From Clostridiales bacterium UBA1758 (GTDB lineage: Bacteria; Bacillota; Clostridia; Oscillospirales; UBA1758), in NCBI GenBank assembly GCA_002315595.1, contig DCHG01000039.1, forward strand, positions 20,316 to 35,517: 15,202 nucleotides of DNA, written 5' to 3'. A program made the position numbers and the translations under genes. Within the stretch, counting starts at the first letter, position 1. Each line of letters begins with the position of its first letter. The notes under the pieces were generated by a model. It did not search any database and had not been told where the DNA came from. It saw only the letters and a list, made by a program, of their open reading frames with translations. Below are positions 1-8,100 of the stretch, piece after piece.

Positions 1-675
1 ACCATGCAGATCGACACCGTGGTGTTCTTCCAAATCACCGATCCGAAACTTTTCTCCTACGGTATCGAACATCCGATGACCGCAATCGAAAATCTATCCG
101 CCACCACGCTTCGTAACATCATAGGCGATCTGGAACTCGATCAGTGCCTGACCAGCCGCGATATCATCAACTCAAAAATGCGTGCGATCCTCGACGAAGC
201 CACTGATCCTTGGGGCATCAAGGTCAACCGCGTGGAACTGAAAAACATTCTTCCGCCGAAGGAAATCCAGAACGCGATGGAAAAACAGATGAAGGCGGAA
301 CGCGAACGCCGTGAATCGATCCTCCGTGCCGAAGGTGAAAAGAAGAGCGCGATCCTTGAAGCCGAAGGTGAAAAAGAGTCCGCAATTCTCCGTGCCGACG
401 CGAAAAAGCAACAGCAGATCCTCGAAGCCGAAGGTGAAGCGGAAGCCATTTTGAAGGTCAACACCGCTACTGCCGAAGGTATCCGCCGCATTAACGAAGC
501 CTGTCCATCCGAAGCCGTCATCAAACTGAAAGCACTGGAAGCGTTCGTCGCCGCCGCCAACGGTCAGGCAACGAAAATCATCATTCCGAGTGAAATTCAG
601 GGCGTCGCGGGACTTGCCGCAGGACTTGTCGAATCCATCGGTAAGGCTCCAAACGCCGTCAAAGAAGAAAAATAA
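1..675 (+). CDS. SPFH/band-7 (stomatin/QmcA-like) membrane-scaffold protein, 5' partial
   Basis: The reading frame is open to the left edge, so the ATG at position 4 is probably internal and the N-terminal membrane anchor is missing. What remains is the second half of the SPFH domain (about residues 1-95 from that ATG, with VVFFQITDPKLFSYGIE and the WGIKVNRVELKNI strand typical of stomatin/QmcA proteins). A charged coiled coil of 11-residue repeats follows (about 96-150), then an Ala/Gly-rich tail. Family members oligomerise on the inner membrane face and organise membrane microdomains or modulate proteases; no enzymatic activity is expected. Bacterial homologues often lie beside an nfeD gene, but the upstream side is outside the window. 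The terminator at 683-715 ends this transcript, so the gene is not operonic with the regulator downstream. Family assignment is firm; the specific cellular role is unknown. Confidence 0.9.
   Translation, partial: TMQIDTVVFFQITDPKLFSYGIEHPMTAIENLSATTLRNIIGDLELDQCLTSRDIINSKMRAILDEATDPWGIKVNRVELKNILPPKEIQNAMEKQMKAERERRESILRAEGEKKSAILEAEGEKESAILRADAKKQQQILEAEGEAEAILKVNTATAEGIRRINEACPSEAVIKLKALEAFVAAANGQATKIIIPSEIQGVAGLAAGLVESIGKAPNAVKEEK
328..459 (+). repeat. Four tandem 33-nt units coding a hendecad coiled coil
   Basis: Units begin at 328, 361, 394 and 427, exactly 33 nt apart. Three start with gccgaaggtgaa; the third has diverged to gccgacgcgaaa. Each codes an 11-residue block of the type AEGEKxSAIL inside the SPFH protein, giving the 11-residue period of a right-handed or straight coiled coil. 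Such blocks are usual in this family, so this is protein architecture rather than a mobile repeat. Confidence 0.8.
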
Positions 676-682
676 TCTTTTT

Positions 683-715
683 TCACGCCATGCCTCGTCA
701 TGGCGTGATTTTTTT
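683..715 (+). terminator. Rho-independent terminator after the SPFH gene
   Basis: A perfect 10-bp stem (683-692 TCACGCCATG pairs with 699-708 CATGGCGTGA) with a 6-nt loop is followed by seven T residues at 709-715. It starts 8 nt past the SPFH stop codon and separates that gene from the regulator operon. Confidence 0.93.
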
Positions 716-747
716 ACAATTATTTTGTTTTTCTTGCGAAAAGACAG

Positions 748-776
748 TTTCTTTTTTTCGATAATGGTGATATAAT
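748..776 (+). promoter_or_regulatory. Extended -10 promoter of the tetR-isomerase operon
   Basis: A perfect -10 TATAAT at 771-776 is preceded by TGA at 768-770, giving the extended -10 form TGnTATAAT. The best -35 at 17-nt spacing is only TTTCTT (748-753), so the extended -10 probably carries most of the recognition. Transcription should start near 783, leaving a leader of about 65 nt before the ATG at 849. Confidence 0.7.
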
Positions 777-792
777 GGCACCGTCAATATCA
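768..792. promoter_or_regulatory. Candidate autoregulatory operator over the -10
   Basis: TGATAT (768-773) and ATATCA (787-792) form a 6-bp inverted repeat with a 13-nt spacer. The site overlaps the -10 and the predicted start of transcription of the regulator gene, where a self-repressing TetR-type protein would be expected to bind. The arms are AT rich and short, so chance is a real alternative. The 9-mer GTGATATAA at its left side recurs at 5069-5077, beside the CE7 esterase promoter. Confidence 0.3.
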
Positions 793-848
793 AACATTAC
801 CTCAAATCCAAAGGAGTCGTGTGCGGATTTCCGCCCCGATAAGTTGCC

Positions 849-1421
849 ATGTCATACAGAATTATCGAAAATCTTGAGCCGCGTTTGATCCGTGCAATTT
901 ATAAAATAACAGCAAAGTTCGGAATTCAAAATGTCACTGCGAAAAAAATCGCGACAGAATGTGATGTATCCGACTTTACCGCCATTCGTTGTTTCGGTAC
1001 CATGAACGCCGCTTTGGAAGCCGCCGCGCTTGCTTTCGACCGACCGTTTTTGAGTAAGTTGAACGAGCTTGCCTCACAAAACGTCAATCTTTATGAGGTT
1101 TGGGATCAAATGATGGAATTTTTGATTTCCGATCCCGATGGCACGTTTTTTTACTATGAATATAAGTCCTTTCTCGTGCGTGACCCAACCGAGGCTCACG
1201 TCCGTGCAGGAGAATTTTTGCAAACCATCAAGTCAATTATCCCGTCCGACTCTCTTTCCGATCACGGGTTTCTCGTGCTTTGGGACTATGTCACCTCCAT
1301 GACACTGTATTATGCAGTCAAATTCATTCGCAATGACCTTGCCTATAACGAAGAAAACCGTGACATCGTCCGACAGATCGTCGGCGGTGGTGTCGAAAAA
1401 CTTGTCGGAATCAAACTCTGA
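849..1421 (+). CDS. TetR/AcrR-like transcriptional regulator
   Basis: This 190-residue protein has the length and layout of TetR-type one-component repressors. The N-terminal DNA-binding part is about residues 5-55, with a helix-turn-helix at about 29-50 (TAKKIATECDVS then FTAIRCFG). A helical ligand-binding and dimerisation domain without a recognisable ligand motif follows. The start at 849 is forced by an in-frame TAA at 840-842, with no other start codon between. No good Shine-Dalgarno site sits close to this ATG; the nearest strong one, AAGGAG at 811-816, is 32 nt upstream. The isomerase gene follows after 14 nt with its own strong ribosome site, so the two are co-transcribed. Likely targets are its own promoter and perhaps the neighbouring esterase genes; that is inference. 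Family call fairly sure, ligand unknown. Confidence 0.75.
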   Translation: MSYRIIENLEPRLIRAIYKITAKFGIQNVTAKKIATECDVSDFTAIRCFGTMNAALEAAALAFDRPFLSKLNELASQNVNLYEVWDQMMEFLISDPDGTFFYYEYKSFLVRDPTEAHVRAGEFLQTIKSIIPSDSLSDHGFLVLWDYVTSMTLYYAVKFIRNDLAYNEENRDIVRQIVGGGVEKLVGIKL

Positions 1422-1435
1422 ACGGAGGATCCTCA

Positions 1436-2245
1436 ATGAAACTATCCGTGTTTTATTCCCATGTAAAGCAAGCCGCAATCCAGCGTGGTATCTCGCTTGA
1501 TGAAGCCTTTGAATATGCCCATTCCTGCGGGATCGAAGGCTTGGATTTTGATTATTTCGATTTTTCAGACGACGAAGCCGGATTGGTCGCGCTATTGAAA
1601 AAGCATCAACTTTCCGTCGCCTGCATTTTTCGCTTCTATAATTTTCCCGAAGTAGAATTTACGCAGGCCGATCTTTCGCTCTATGACCTTGCCGCACGCG
1701 TCGGTTGTAAGGTGGTCATGCCCCTTCCATGCGTGAAAACCGGCGATGATGTCGAACTCGCATGGGATCGGATGATCTCCGCCGAAAAGCAAATGCTCGC
1801 CTACGGCGAAACGCTCGGTATCTGCACGGGGATGGAAGATTTCGACGGTGCGGAGTCCCCTTTCCGATACATGTCGGGTGTTCGTCGATTGATGGATTCC
1901 GTGGATCGTTTCGGTTGCGTATTCGACACTGGAAATTTTGCCTTTGCCGACGAAGACGAAATCGACGCATTTGAACTTTTGAAGGATCGCGTTTACCATG
2001 TTCATTTGAAAGATCGTCTGTTCCGTATTCCCTCGGGAATGACCGCGGATGACGGCGAAACGACGCTCGGTGGTCGCCCGCTTTTTGCTTGCTCCGTGGG
2101 CAAAGGCGAAATTCGAATTGCTGAAATTCTTCGCCGTTTGAAAGCAATCGGCTACGACGGTTACCTCGGGATGGAATTTTTCGGTGTAAAGGATTATTAC
2201 GCTTCCATTGCCGAAAGTGCCGAATTCGTCCGTTCCTGCCTATAA
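1436..2245 (+). CDS. Sugar phosphate isomerase/epimerase-like TIM-barrel protein (AP endonuclease 2 superfamily)
   Basis: This 269-residue protein belongs to the xylose-isomerase-like TIM-barrel superfamily, whose members isomerise or epimerise sugars, inositols or their keto derivatives with a divalent metal. Candidate metal ligands sit at the expected strand ends: E134 in TGMEDFDG, D164 in VFDTGNF, H190 in YHVHLKD and E247 in GYLGMEFFG. No signal peptide is visible, so it should be cytoplasmic. The start is supported by GGAGG at 1424-1428, 7 nt before the ATG. It is the second gene of the regulator operon and ends in a terminator at 2254-2281. Placement next to a regulator and two carbohydrate-type esterases fits a catabolic role. 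The substrate cannot be read from sequence; endonuclease activity is unlikely because the protein has the sugar-isomerase type of length and context. Confidence 0.85.
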   Translation: MKLSVFYSHVKQAAIQRGISLDEAFEYAHSCGIEGLDFDYFDFSDDEAGLVALLKKHQLSVACIFRFYNFPEVEFTQADLSLYDLAARVGCKVVMPLPCVKTGDDVELAWDRMISAEKQMLAYGETLGICTGMEDFDGAESPFRYMSGVRRLMDSVDRFGCVFDTGNFAFADEDEIDAFELLKDRVYHVHLKDRLFRIPSGMTADDGETTLGGRPLFACSVGKGEIRIAEILRRLKAIGYDGYLGMEFFGVKDYYASIAESAEFVRSCL

Positions 2246-2253
2246 ATGTTTTT

Positions 2254-2281
2254 GCCACTGACCGTCGGTTTGTGGCTTTTT
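2254..2281 (+). terminator. Probable intrinsic terminator of the tetR-isomerase operon
   Basis: GCCAC (2254-2258) pairs with GTGGC (2272-2276). Past one T-T mismatch the stem continues with GACC (2260-2263) against GGTT (2267-2270, one G-T pair), and TTTTTA follows at 2277. It begins 9 nt after the isomerase stop codon. The short, interrupted stem makes it weaker than the terminator at 683. Confidence 0.65.
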
Positions 2282-2345
2282 ATCACCAAAAAACATTCTT
2301 TCATTCATCTATTTTGACAGTTTTTTTCCGAATTGCCGATAAAGA

Positions 2346-2374
2346 TTGCCTTTGAATTTGCACGATGCTATAAT
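2346..2374 (+). promoter_or_regulatory. Extended -10 promoter of the carboxylesterase gene
   Basis: -35 TTGCCT (2346-2351), a 17-nt spacer, and a perfect -10 TATAAT (2369-2374) preceded by TGC at 2366-2368, which makes an extended -10. Expected transcription start is near 2381, giving a very short leader before the ATG at 2404. A consensus TTGACA at 2314-2319 is too far from this -10 to be its partner. Confidence 0.8.
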
Positions 2375-2403
2375 CAAATCAAACCAATAAAGGAGTGATT
2401 GAA

Positions 2404-4011
2404 ATGGTTGAATATGGAAATCCCGTCTTTGCTTCGGTCATGGCTTCCTCGCCCGAGATCGCTACCACCCATGGCGTCGTCCGCGGGATCAACCGAAACG
2501 GAATTGCCGTGTTCCGTGGAATCCCCTACGGCGCGGATACTGCCACCCGACGCTTTCTTCCACCGGAAAAGCCCGCAAAATGGGACGGTGTTCTTGATTG
2601 CACGAAAAACGGCGATATTTGTCCGCAGTTCGGTTCAAGCATCAATATCAACGCCGACGAAGGCGCGCATTTCAGCGGTGCGCATCCAGAACGCTTTGGT
2701 GCGGAAACCGAAGTGATGAGCGAAAATTGCCTTGTGCTGAACGTCATCACTCCCGGAATCGACGCCCGCAAGCGCCCGGTACTTTTCTATATTCACGGCG
2801 GTGGATTTGCCGAAGGTACGGGGACACTTGCCATCGGCTCCGACGATTTCTGCAACGAGCAGGACGCCGTCGTCGTCAGCATCAATCACCGAATCAACAT
2901 CTTCGGCTATCTCTATCTCGGCGGCTTCGATAAAAAATACGAATCCTCGGGGCTTGCCGGAATGTTCGATATTATTCTTGCACTCAAATGGGTGCGCGAC
3001 AATATCGCGTCCTTTGGCGGTGATCCCGCAAATGTCACGATCATGGGTGAATCCGGCGGTGGCGGAAAAGTTTCCACGCTTCTTGCGATGGATTGCGCCA
3101 AAGGCTTATTCCGTAATGCCGTGGTCGAAAGCGGCTCCTTCCCCATTGCCACCGTCAGCCGTGAACAAGGCACTAAAATGGTCAAAAATCTTCTTCGTGC
3201 GAACGGTTATTCCCCCGATGACTGGAAGGTGCTTTTGTCCAAGACCTCCGACGAAATTCTCGGTATGATGAAAACCGCGTCGGTCGGTTTCGGATTCAGC
3301 CCGATTGCGGACGAAATTTTCCTCAAATACAATTTTGACGGCGGTTACCACGCCCCCGAAACGGATGAAGACGTCAATCTCGTCATCGGTTGTTCCGAAG
3401 ATGAACTTGCGGGCAAACGCAAAATGGAAACCTACAATTTGACCGACAAAACACTTCGTGACGCACTTCTTGCTCCGTTTGAAGCCTTTGGACGACCGAC
3501 CGATCATGGTCTTTGCGACGAAAAAAATATCGACCGCGTGATGGATGTCATCGGTCGCACCGGCAAGCCGACGGAGGATGCAAATCACAAATTCAGCCGC
3601 GTTCTTTCCATTGCGACTTTCGGCGGAACAGTCGATCAACTTCGTTGCGAGGCATCCAACCCCAATCGCAAAAAACCTGTATTTGCCTATCTTTGCGCCT
3701 ACGATTCCCAGCATCCGATGTATCCGAATGTCAAGAGCATGAAGTATTCGTGGCATACCGCGGATCTGCCGTATCAACTTCGTATCGTACTTCACCCAGA
3801 AGCCGATGGAATTTCAAAAATCATGTCTGCCGCAATGGGTGCTTTCCTGCGTACGGGGAACCCGTCCACTCCGGAGTATCCGTGGCCTGAATTCACGGCA
3901 AGCGACCGCAAAACATTTGTTTTTGACGATGAATGTCACATCCAATCCGATCCATTGGGTGAACTTTACGAAGTATATTATCACTCTGCTTCCCCGGTCA
4001 AACCACTGTAA
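2404..4011 (+). CDS. Type-B carboxylesterase (alpha/beta hydrolase)
   Basis: This 535-residue protein hydrolyses carboxylic esters and has the length usual for the type-B carboxylesterase/lipase family. Visible landmarks are the oxyanion loop HGGGF (131-135), the nucleophile elbow GESGGG with S217, a likely catalytic acid E334 in VIGCSEDEL, and the catalytic histidine H451 in the family signature HTADLPY. The C-terminal WPEFTASDRKTFVF also matches the family. The elbow is usually GESAGG, so G218 replaces the common alanine. No signal peptide is seen, so it probably acts in the cytoplasm. ATG 2404 is preferred because AGGAG (2391-2395) lies 8 nt before it; an upstream in-frame GTG at 2395 overlaps that ribosome site. 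The gene has its own promoter and ends in the bidirectional terminator. Substrate unknown; an acylated sugar or a xenobiotic ester are both possible. Confidence 0.93.
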   Translation: MVEYGNPVFASVMASSPEIATTHGVVRGINRNGIAVFRGIPYGADTATRRFLPPEKPAKWDGVLDCTKNGDICPQFGSSININADEGAHFSGAHPERFGAETEVMSENCLVLNVITPGIDARKRPVLFYIHGGGFAEGTGTLAIGSDDFCNEQDAVVVSINHRINIFGYLYLGGFDKKYESSGLAGMFDIILALKWVRDNIASFGGDPANVTIMGESGGGGKVSTLLAMDCAKGLFRNAVVESGSFPIATVSREQGTKMVKNLLRANGYSPDDWKVLLSKTSDEILGMMKTASVGFGFSPIADEIFLKYNFDGGYHAPETDEDVNLVIGCSEDELAGKRKMETYNLTDKTLRDALLAPFEAFGRPTDHGLCDEKNIDRVMDVIGRTGKPTEDANHKFSRVLSIATFGGTVDQLRCEASNPNRKKPVFAYLCAYDSQHPMYPNVKSMKYSWHTADLPYQLRIVLHPEADGISKIMSAAMGAFLRTGNPSTPEYPWPEFTASDRKTFVFDDECHIQSDPLGELYEVYYHSASPVKPL

Positions 4012-4025
4012 TTCACAAAAACGAC

Positions 4026-4058
4026 AAAAATCCCGAAACATTTCGTTTCGGGATTTTT
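4026..4058. terminator. Bidirectional intrinsic terminator between convergent esterase genes
   Basis: A perfect 14-bp stem: 4026-4039 (AAAAATCCCGAAAC) pairs with 4045-4058 (GTTTCGGGATTTTT) around a 5-nt loop. T runs occur on both strands, so the hairpin can end transcription of the type-B esterase coming from the left (15 nt after its stop) and of the CE7 esterase coming from the right (15 nt after its stop). Confidence 0.93.
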
Positions 4059-4072
4059 CTATTGATTAAATT

Positions 4073-5038
4073 TTATTTCATTTCTTCGAAGAAGCGGAAC
4101 GTGATTTCGCTACAATCCGGCAATCCTTCATGACCGAAATCGGGATAGATCACCATTTCACGTTCGGCGGTCATATGGTTGTACGCCGCAAACTGCGTCG
4201 ATGGCGGGCAAATATTATCCATAAGACCGATGAACCACTTCGTCTTCGCCCTAATACGGGGCGTAAGATTGGCAAGGTCGATATAAGCAAGCGTTCCGAA
4301 GAATTTGTCGATATGTTCATGACGCGGATCCTGCGTGCGCAGGTATTTTGCGAACTCGTCATATGCGCCACTGCAAAGGTCAATATTCCAAATCCGCTTG
4401 AAATCGCAGAGGAACGGGAAATTCGGAGCCATTCTCGCAACTCTCGGTTCCAATGCCGCGCAGGCAAGCGTCAATGCGCCACCCTGGCTTCCACCCATTG
4501 CGCCGACTTTGGTTTCGTCGACGAAATCCATCGCCATGAGAATTCTCGCCGTCTTTGCCGCGTCAAGGTAGACATTGCGGAAAAAGAGGTTGTTCGGATT
4601 CCAAGTCGACAGCCCGCGGATGACATGACCAAACAGTGTATTGCCCGAAACGACCTGCGTGTCATCGGATTTTCCCGCCTGACCGCGAACATCAAGAGCA
4701 AGCACCGCATAACCCGCATAGGCATACGGAAGTTTTTCAAAGAAGCCGCCGCAATCGCCGGAATATCCGTGGAACATTGCGATCGCTGGAATCTTTCCCT
4801 CAATCTTTTCGGGACGAAGGAACTTACAATGAATTCTCGCATTGCCGACGCCCGTGAAATACAGATCATAACAAAGCACGCCCGGTGCCCGGAAATCGGC
4901 TTCGACCAGTTCGTAGTCAGTGCCGGTGTCATCGAGTTCGGCAAGAGCCTTCGCCCAGAATTCGTCGAGATCGGCAGGGCACGGAGAAGATCCCTGATAT
5001 TTTTTCAGTTCGGAAAGGGGCATATCAAAAAGCGCCAT
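4073..5038 (-). CDS. axeA: CE7 acetyl-xylan esterase / cephalosporin-C deacetylase
   Basis: This 321-residue alpha/beta hydrolase removes acetyl groups from small acetylated substrates such as xylo-oligosaccharides; family members are also active on cephalosporin C. It carries the family hallmarks: the start MALFDMPLSELKKYQG, RGQ (118-120), the nucleophile elbow GGSQGG with S184, the acid D274 in GLMDNICPPSTQFAAYN, and H303 in FGHEG. Length and spacing agree with characterised CE7 enzymes, which are cytoplasmic oligomers; no signal peptide is present here. The start at 5038 is chosen because GGGAG (5051-5047) lies 8 nt before it and the protein then begins like its relatives; an upstream in-frame TTG at 5056 is less likely. 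It has its own extended -10 promoter and shares the terminator at 4026-4058. Natural substrate is probably an acetylated sugar, by inference. The symbol is a family-level label. Confidence 0.95.
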   Translation of the reverse strand: MALFDMPLSELKKYQGSSPCPADLDEFWAKALAELDDTGTDYELVEADFRAPGVLCYDLYFTGVGNARIHCKFLRPEKIEGKIPAIAMFHGYSGDCGGFFEKLPYAYAGYAVLALDVRGQAGKSDDTQVVSGNTLFGHVIRGLSTWNPNNLFFRNVYLDAAKTARILMAMDFVDETKVGAMGGSQGGALTLACAALEPRVARMAPNFPFLCDFKRIWNIDLCSGAYDEFAKYLRTQDPRHEHIDKFFGTLAYIDLANLTPRIRAKTKWFIGLMDNICPPSTQFAAYNHMTAEREMVIYPDFGHEGLPDCSEITFRFFEEMK

Positions 5039-5076
5039 TTTCAACACTCCCGTCAATAATTTTAGAATGTGATATA

Positions 5077-5105
5077 ACTATACCATATTCATTTTCGCTT
5101 TTCAA
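5077..5105 (-). promoter_or_regulatory. Extended -10 promoter of the CE7 esterase gene
   Basis: Read on the minus strand: -35 TTGAAA (5105-5100), a 17-nt spacer, -10 TATAGT (5082-5077), with TGG just before the -10 (5085-5083). This is the best-formed promoter in the window. It lies 12 nt beyond the end of polC, so the esterase can be transcribed independently of the replication gene. Confidence 0.8.
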
Positions 5106-5117
5106 GGCAGTTTTTCA

Positions 5118-8100
5118 TTAAAACAATGTCATCTGACCGGTTTTCGGAAGATCACCGAGGGCACCGAACTTTTCAAGTGTTTCGCAAACGGATTTCGATA
5201 TCTTCGAACAGCGGAATGTCATTTCCTCCTGTGAAAGGAACGGTCCGTTGGTGCGTTCCTCGACCAATGCCTTTGCGGCATTTGCACCAAGTCCCGGGAT
5301 CGTCGCAAACGGCGGAATTAACCCATTTTCGGTCACCTTAAAGCGCGTCGCATCGGACTGATACAAATCGATCGGCTCAAATTTGAAACCGCGTGCATAG
5401 AATTCGTGGACGACTTCGAGCGTCGTTGCCATATCCTTTTCCGCCGCAGAAGCCTTTTCATTGTGAGCGATCTCGTCGAGTTTCGAACGAACAACGCCGT
5501 CACCGAAAAGCATATAATTCGCGTCAAATGTACCCGCGTCAACGGCGCGGATCGAAAAATACGCCGCATAGAAATAAAGCGGATAATGCACCTTAAACCA
5601 CGCTATACGGAATGCCATCATAACATATGCGACCGCGTGTGCTTTCGGGAAAAGATACTGGATCTTATTACAACTTTCAATATACCATTCGGGCACATTA
5701 TGTTCGCGCATTAGTGCCTCATACTCCGGCGTCAAATGTTTGCCCTTTCTGACGGCTTCCATGATCTTAAACGCGATCCCGTTGTCCACACCCATAAAGA
5801 TGAGGTATTTCATGATGTCATCACGGCAGGCAACAATATCCTGCAAGGTCGCAACTCCGTTTCGCACAATATCCTGCGCATTTCCGAGCCAAACATTGGT
5901 GCCGTGGGACAAGCCTGAAATTCGGAGCAAACCGTCGAATGTCGTCGGTCGTGTATCAACAAGCATACCGCGGACAAAACGAGTCCCGAATTCCGGGATC
6001 GCAATTGCACCCGTTTCCCCGATAATATCATCCTCTTCGGTGAGTTTTAGAGCCTTCGTACCGGTAAAAATACTCATCGTATCGGGATCATCCAAAGGAA
6101 TCTTTCGAACATCAATTCCCGAAAGATCTTCAAGCATACGGATCATCGTCGGATCATCGTGTCCGAGAAGGTCGAGTTTCAAAAGGTTGTCATGGATGGA
6201 ATGGTAATCAAAATGAGTCGTGATAATATCGCTTTCGGATTTATCCGCTGGGTGCTGGATCGGACAGAAATCGTAAATTTCAAGATCCTTCGGCACAATA
6301 ATAACGCCGCCCGGGTGCTGACCTGTGGTACGTTTTACGCCCGTACAACCGACGGCAAGACGATTTTCTTCCGCGCGCGGTTTGATCAACCCGCGCTCAG
6401 CGAGATATTTTTTTACATATCCGTAAGCGGTCTTATCCTGAACGGCGGCTATCGTTCCCGCACGGAAAACATGACCTTCGCCGAACAAAACTTCGGTGTA
6501 TTTATGTACGACCGGCTGATATTCGCCCGAAAAGTTCAGGTCAATATCCGGCGCCTTCTGTCCTCCGGGCGGAAGGAATGTTTCAAACTGAATGTCAAAC
6601 CCGTCCTTGTCGAGTTTTGCACCGCATTTCGGACAATTCTTATCCGGCATATCGACGCCGGACGGATAACTGCCGTCGGTGTAGAATTCGGAATACCGGC
6701 AATTGGGGCAACGATAATGCGGCGGAAGCGCATTGACTTCGGTAATACCCGAAAAATACGCGACGACCGAGGAACCGACGGATCCTCTGGAGCCGACCAA
6801 ATATCCGTCGCTATTGGACTTCGCCACCAATTTTTGTGCGATCATATACATAACGTCAAAGCCGTATTTCGTGATCGTTCCGAGTTCTTTGTCGATTCTC
6901 GCACGAACAATATCGGGAAGCGGCTCGCCGTAAAGTTGGTGTGCCTTTCCTTCCGTCAGCGAGATCAGTTCGTCCTTCGAGCCTTCAACGGTCGGCGGAT
7001 AGGTTCCGGATTTCAACGGAATGATCTCCTCGCACATTTCGGCGATCCGATTCGGTTCGTCGACAACAATTCGTTGCGCAACATCGTCGCCGAGATAGGC
7101 AAAATCGCCGAGCATTTCGTCGGTCGGCTTGAAATACAGATCCGCCTGATTATCGGCGTCATCAAAGCCCTTGCTCGCCATCAGGATCGCACGATAGATC
7201 TTGTCTTCCGGTTCAAGGAAGTGGACATCGCCCGTAGCGACGACAGGTTTACCGAGTTTATCGCCGATCTCAACGATCCTGCGGTTGAAATCCTGCAATT
7301 CCTTCATCGTCGAAACGGTGCCGTTTCGAAGCATGAACGAGTTATTCGAAAGAGGTTGAACCTCAAGATAATCGTAATACGACGCGATCGTTTCAAGTTC
7401 TTGCTCGGTCTTGCCCGCAACCATGGCGCGGAACAGTTCCCCCGCTTCGCAGGCAGAGCCGACGATCAACCCCTCGCGGTACTTGTCAAGCAAACTGCGC
7501 GGTACCACCGGCACACGCGAAAAATACTTCAAATGTGCGTCACTGACGATCTTGTAAAGATTTTTCAGTCCCACCATATTGCGGACAAGGATGATCATAT
7601 GGTAGGTTTTTGCACGTCCCGCCTTTTCATTTCCGAGGCTTGCAAGATACTGATTGACCGCGGAAAGCGACATCGCCTTTTTCTCCGTCTCCTGCATTTT
7701 TGTAAACAGACGGATCGCAATCAAGCCGCAGGTTTTGGTATCATCCATCGCACGGTGGTGATTGAATTTCGGCAAACCGAGTTCCGCCGCAACCTGGTTG
7801 AGTTTGAACTGACTCAACTGCGGCAACATAGCGCGTGACATCGCAAGGGTGTCGACAGTCGTGAACTGTTTTTCGATCCCGCTTCGTTCGCAGGCGGCTC
7901 GGATAAATCCAATGTCAAAATCGGCGTTGTGGGCAATAATCGGTCGGTCGCCGACAAATTCGAGGAATTTCGGCAAAAATTCTTCCGTTGTGGGAGATCC
8001 CGCAACCATCGCATTGGTGATTCCCGTCAGGTCGGTGACCTTTTCGGGGATCGGCATCTGCGGATCAATAAAGGTCGCAAGTTCTTCTGCAAATTCTCCG

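Noticed and set aside
590..775. Small plus-strand frame running through the SPFH gene end and its terminator
   Set aside because: It reads through the terminator hairpin and T tract, and its composition (runs of Phe, Lys, Leu) reflects non-coding AT-rich sequence.
1425..1434. 10-bp palindrome GAGGATCCTC over the isomerase ribosome site
   Set aside because: Too short to form a stable hairpin with a usable loop, and it arises from a normal GGAGG site followed by a chance CCTC; no second copy was noticed at the other promoters.
2314..2319. Consensus TTGACA upstream of the type-B esterase
   Set aside because: It is about 49 nt from the TATAAT at 2369, far beyond the usual 16-19 nt, and no -10 lies at the right distance from it.
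3106..3795. 229-codon minus-strand frame inside the type-B esterase
   Set aside because: Antisense shadow of a well-supported gene; no independent promoter or ribosome site.
4130..5059. 309-codon plus-strand frame covering the CE7 esterase
   Set aside because: Mirror frame of a gene with an intact catalytic triad and its own promoter; the predicted protein shows no domain and no start signal.
6159..7838. 559-codon open frame on the plus strand opposite polC
   Set aside because: It is fully antisense to unmistakable PolC exonuclease/PHP/polymerase sequence, resembles no protein family, is rich in Arg/Ile/His as antisense frames are, and has no promoter or ribosome site. It is open because of codon bias in polC.
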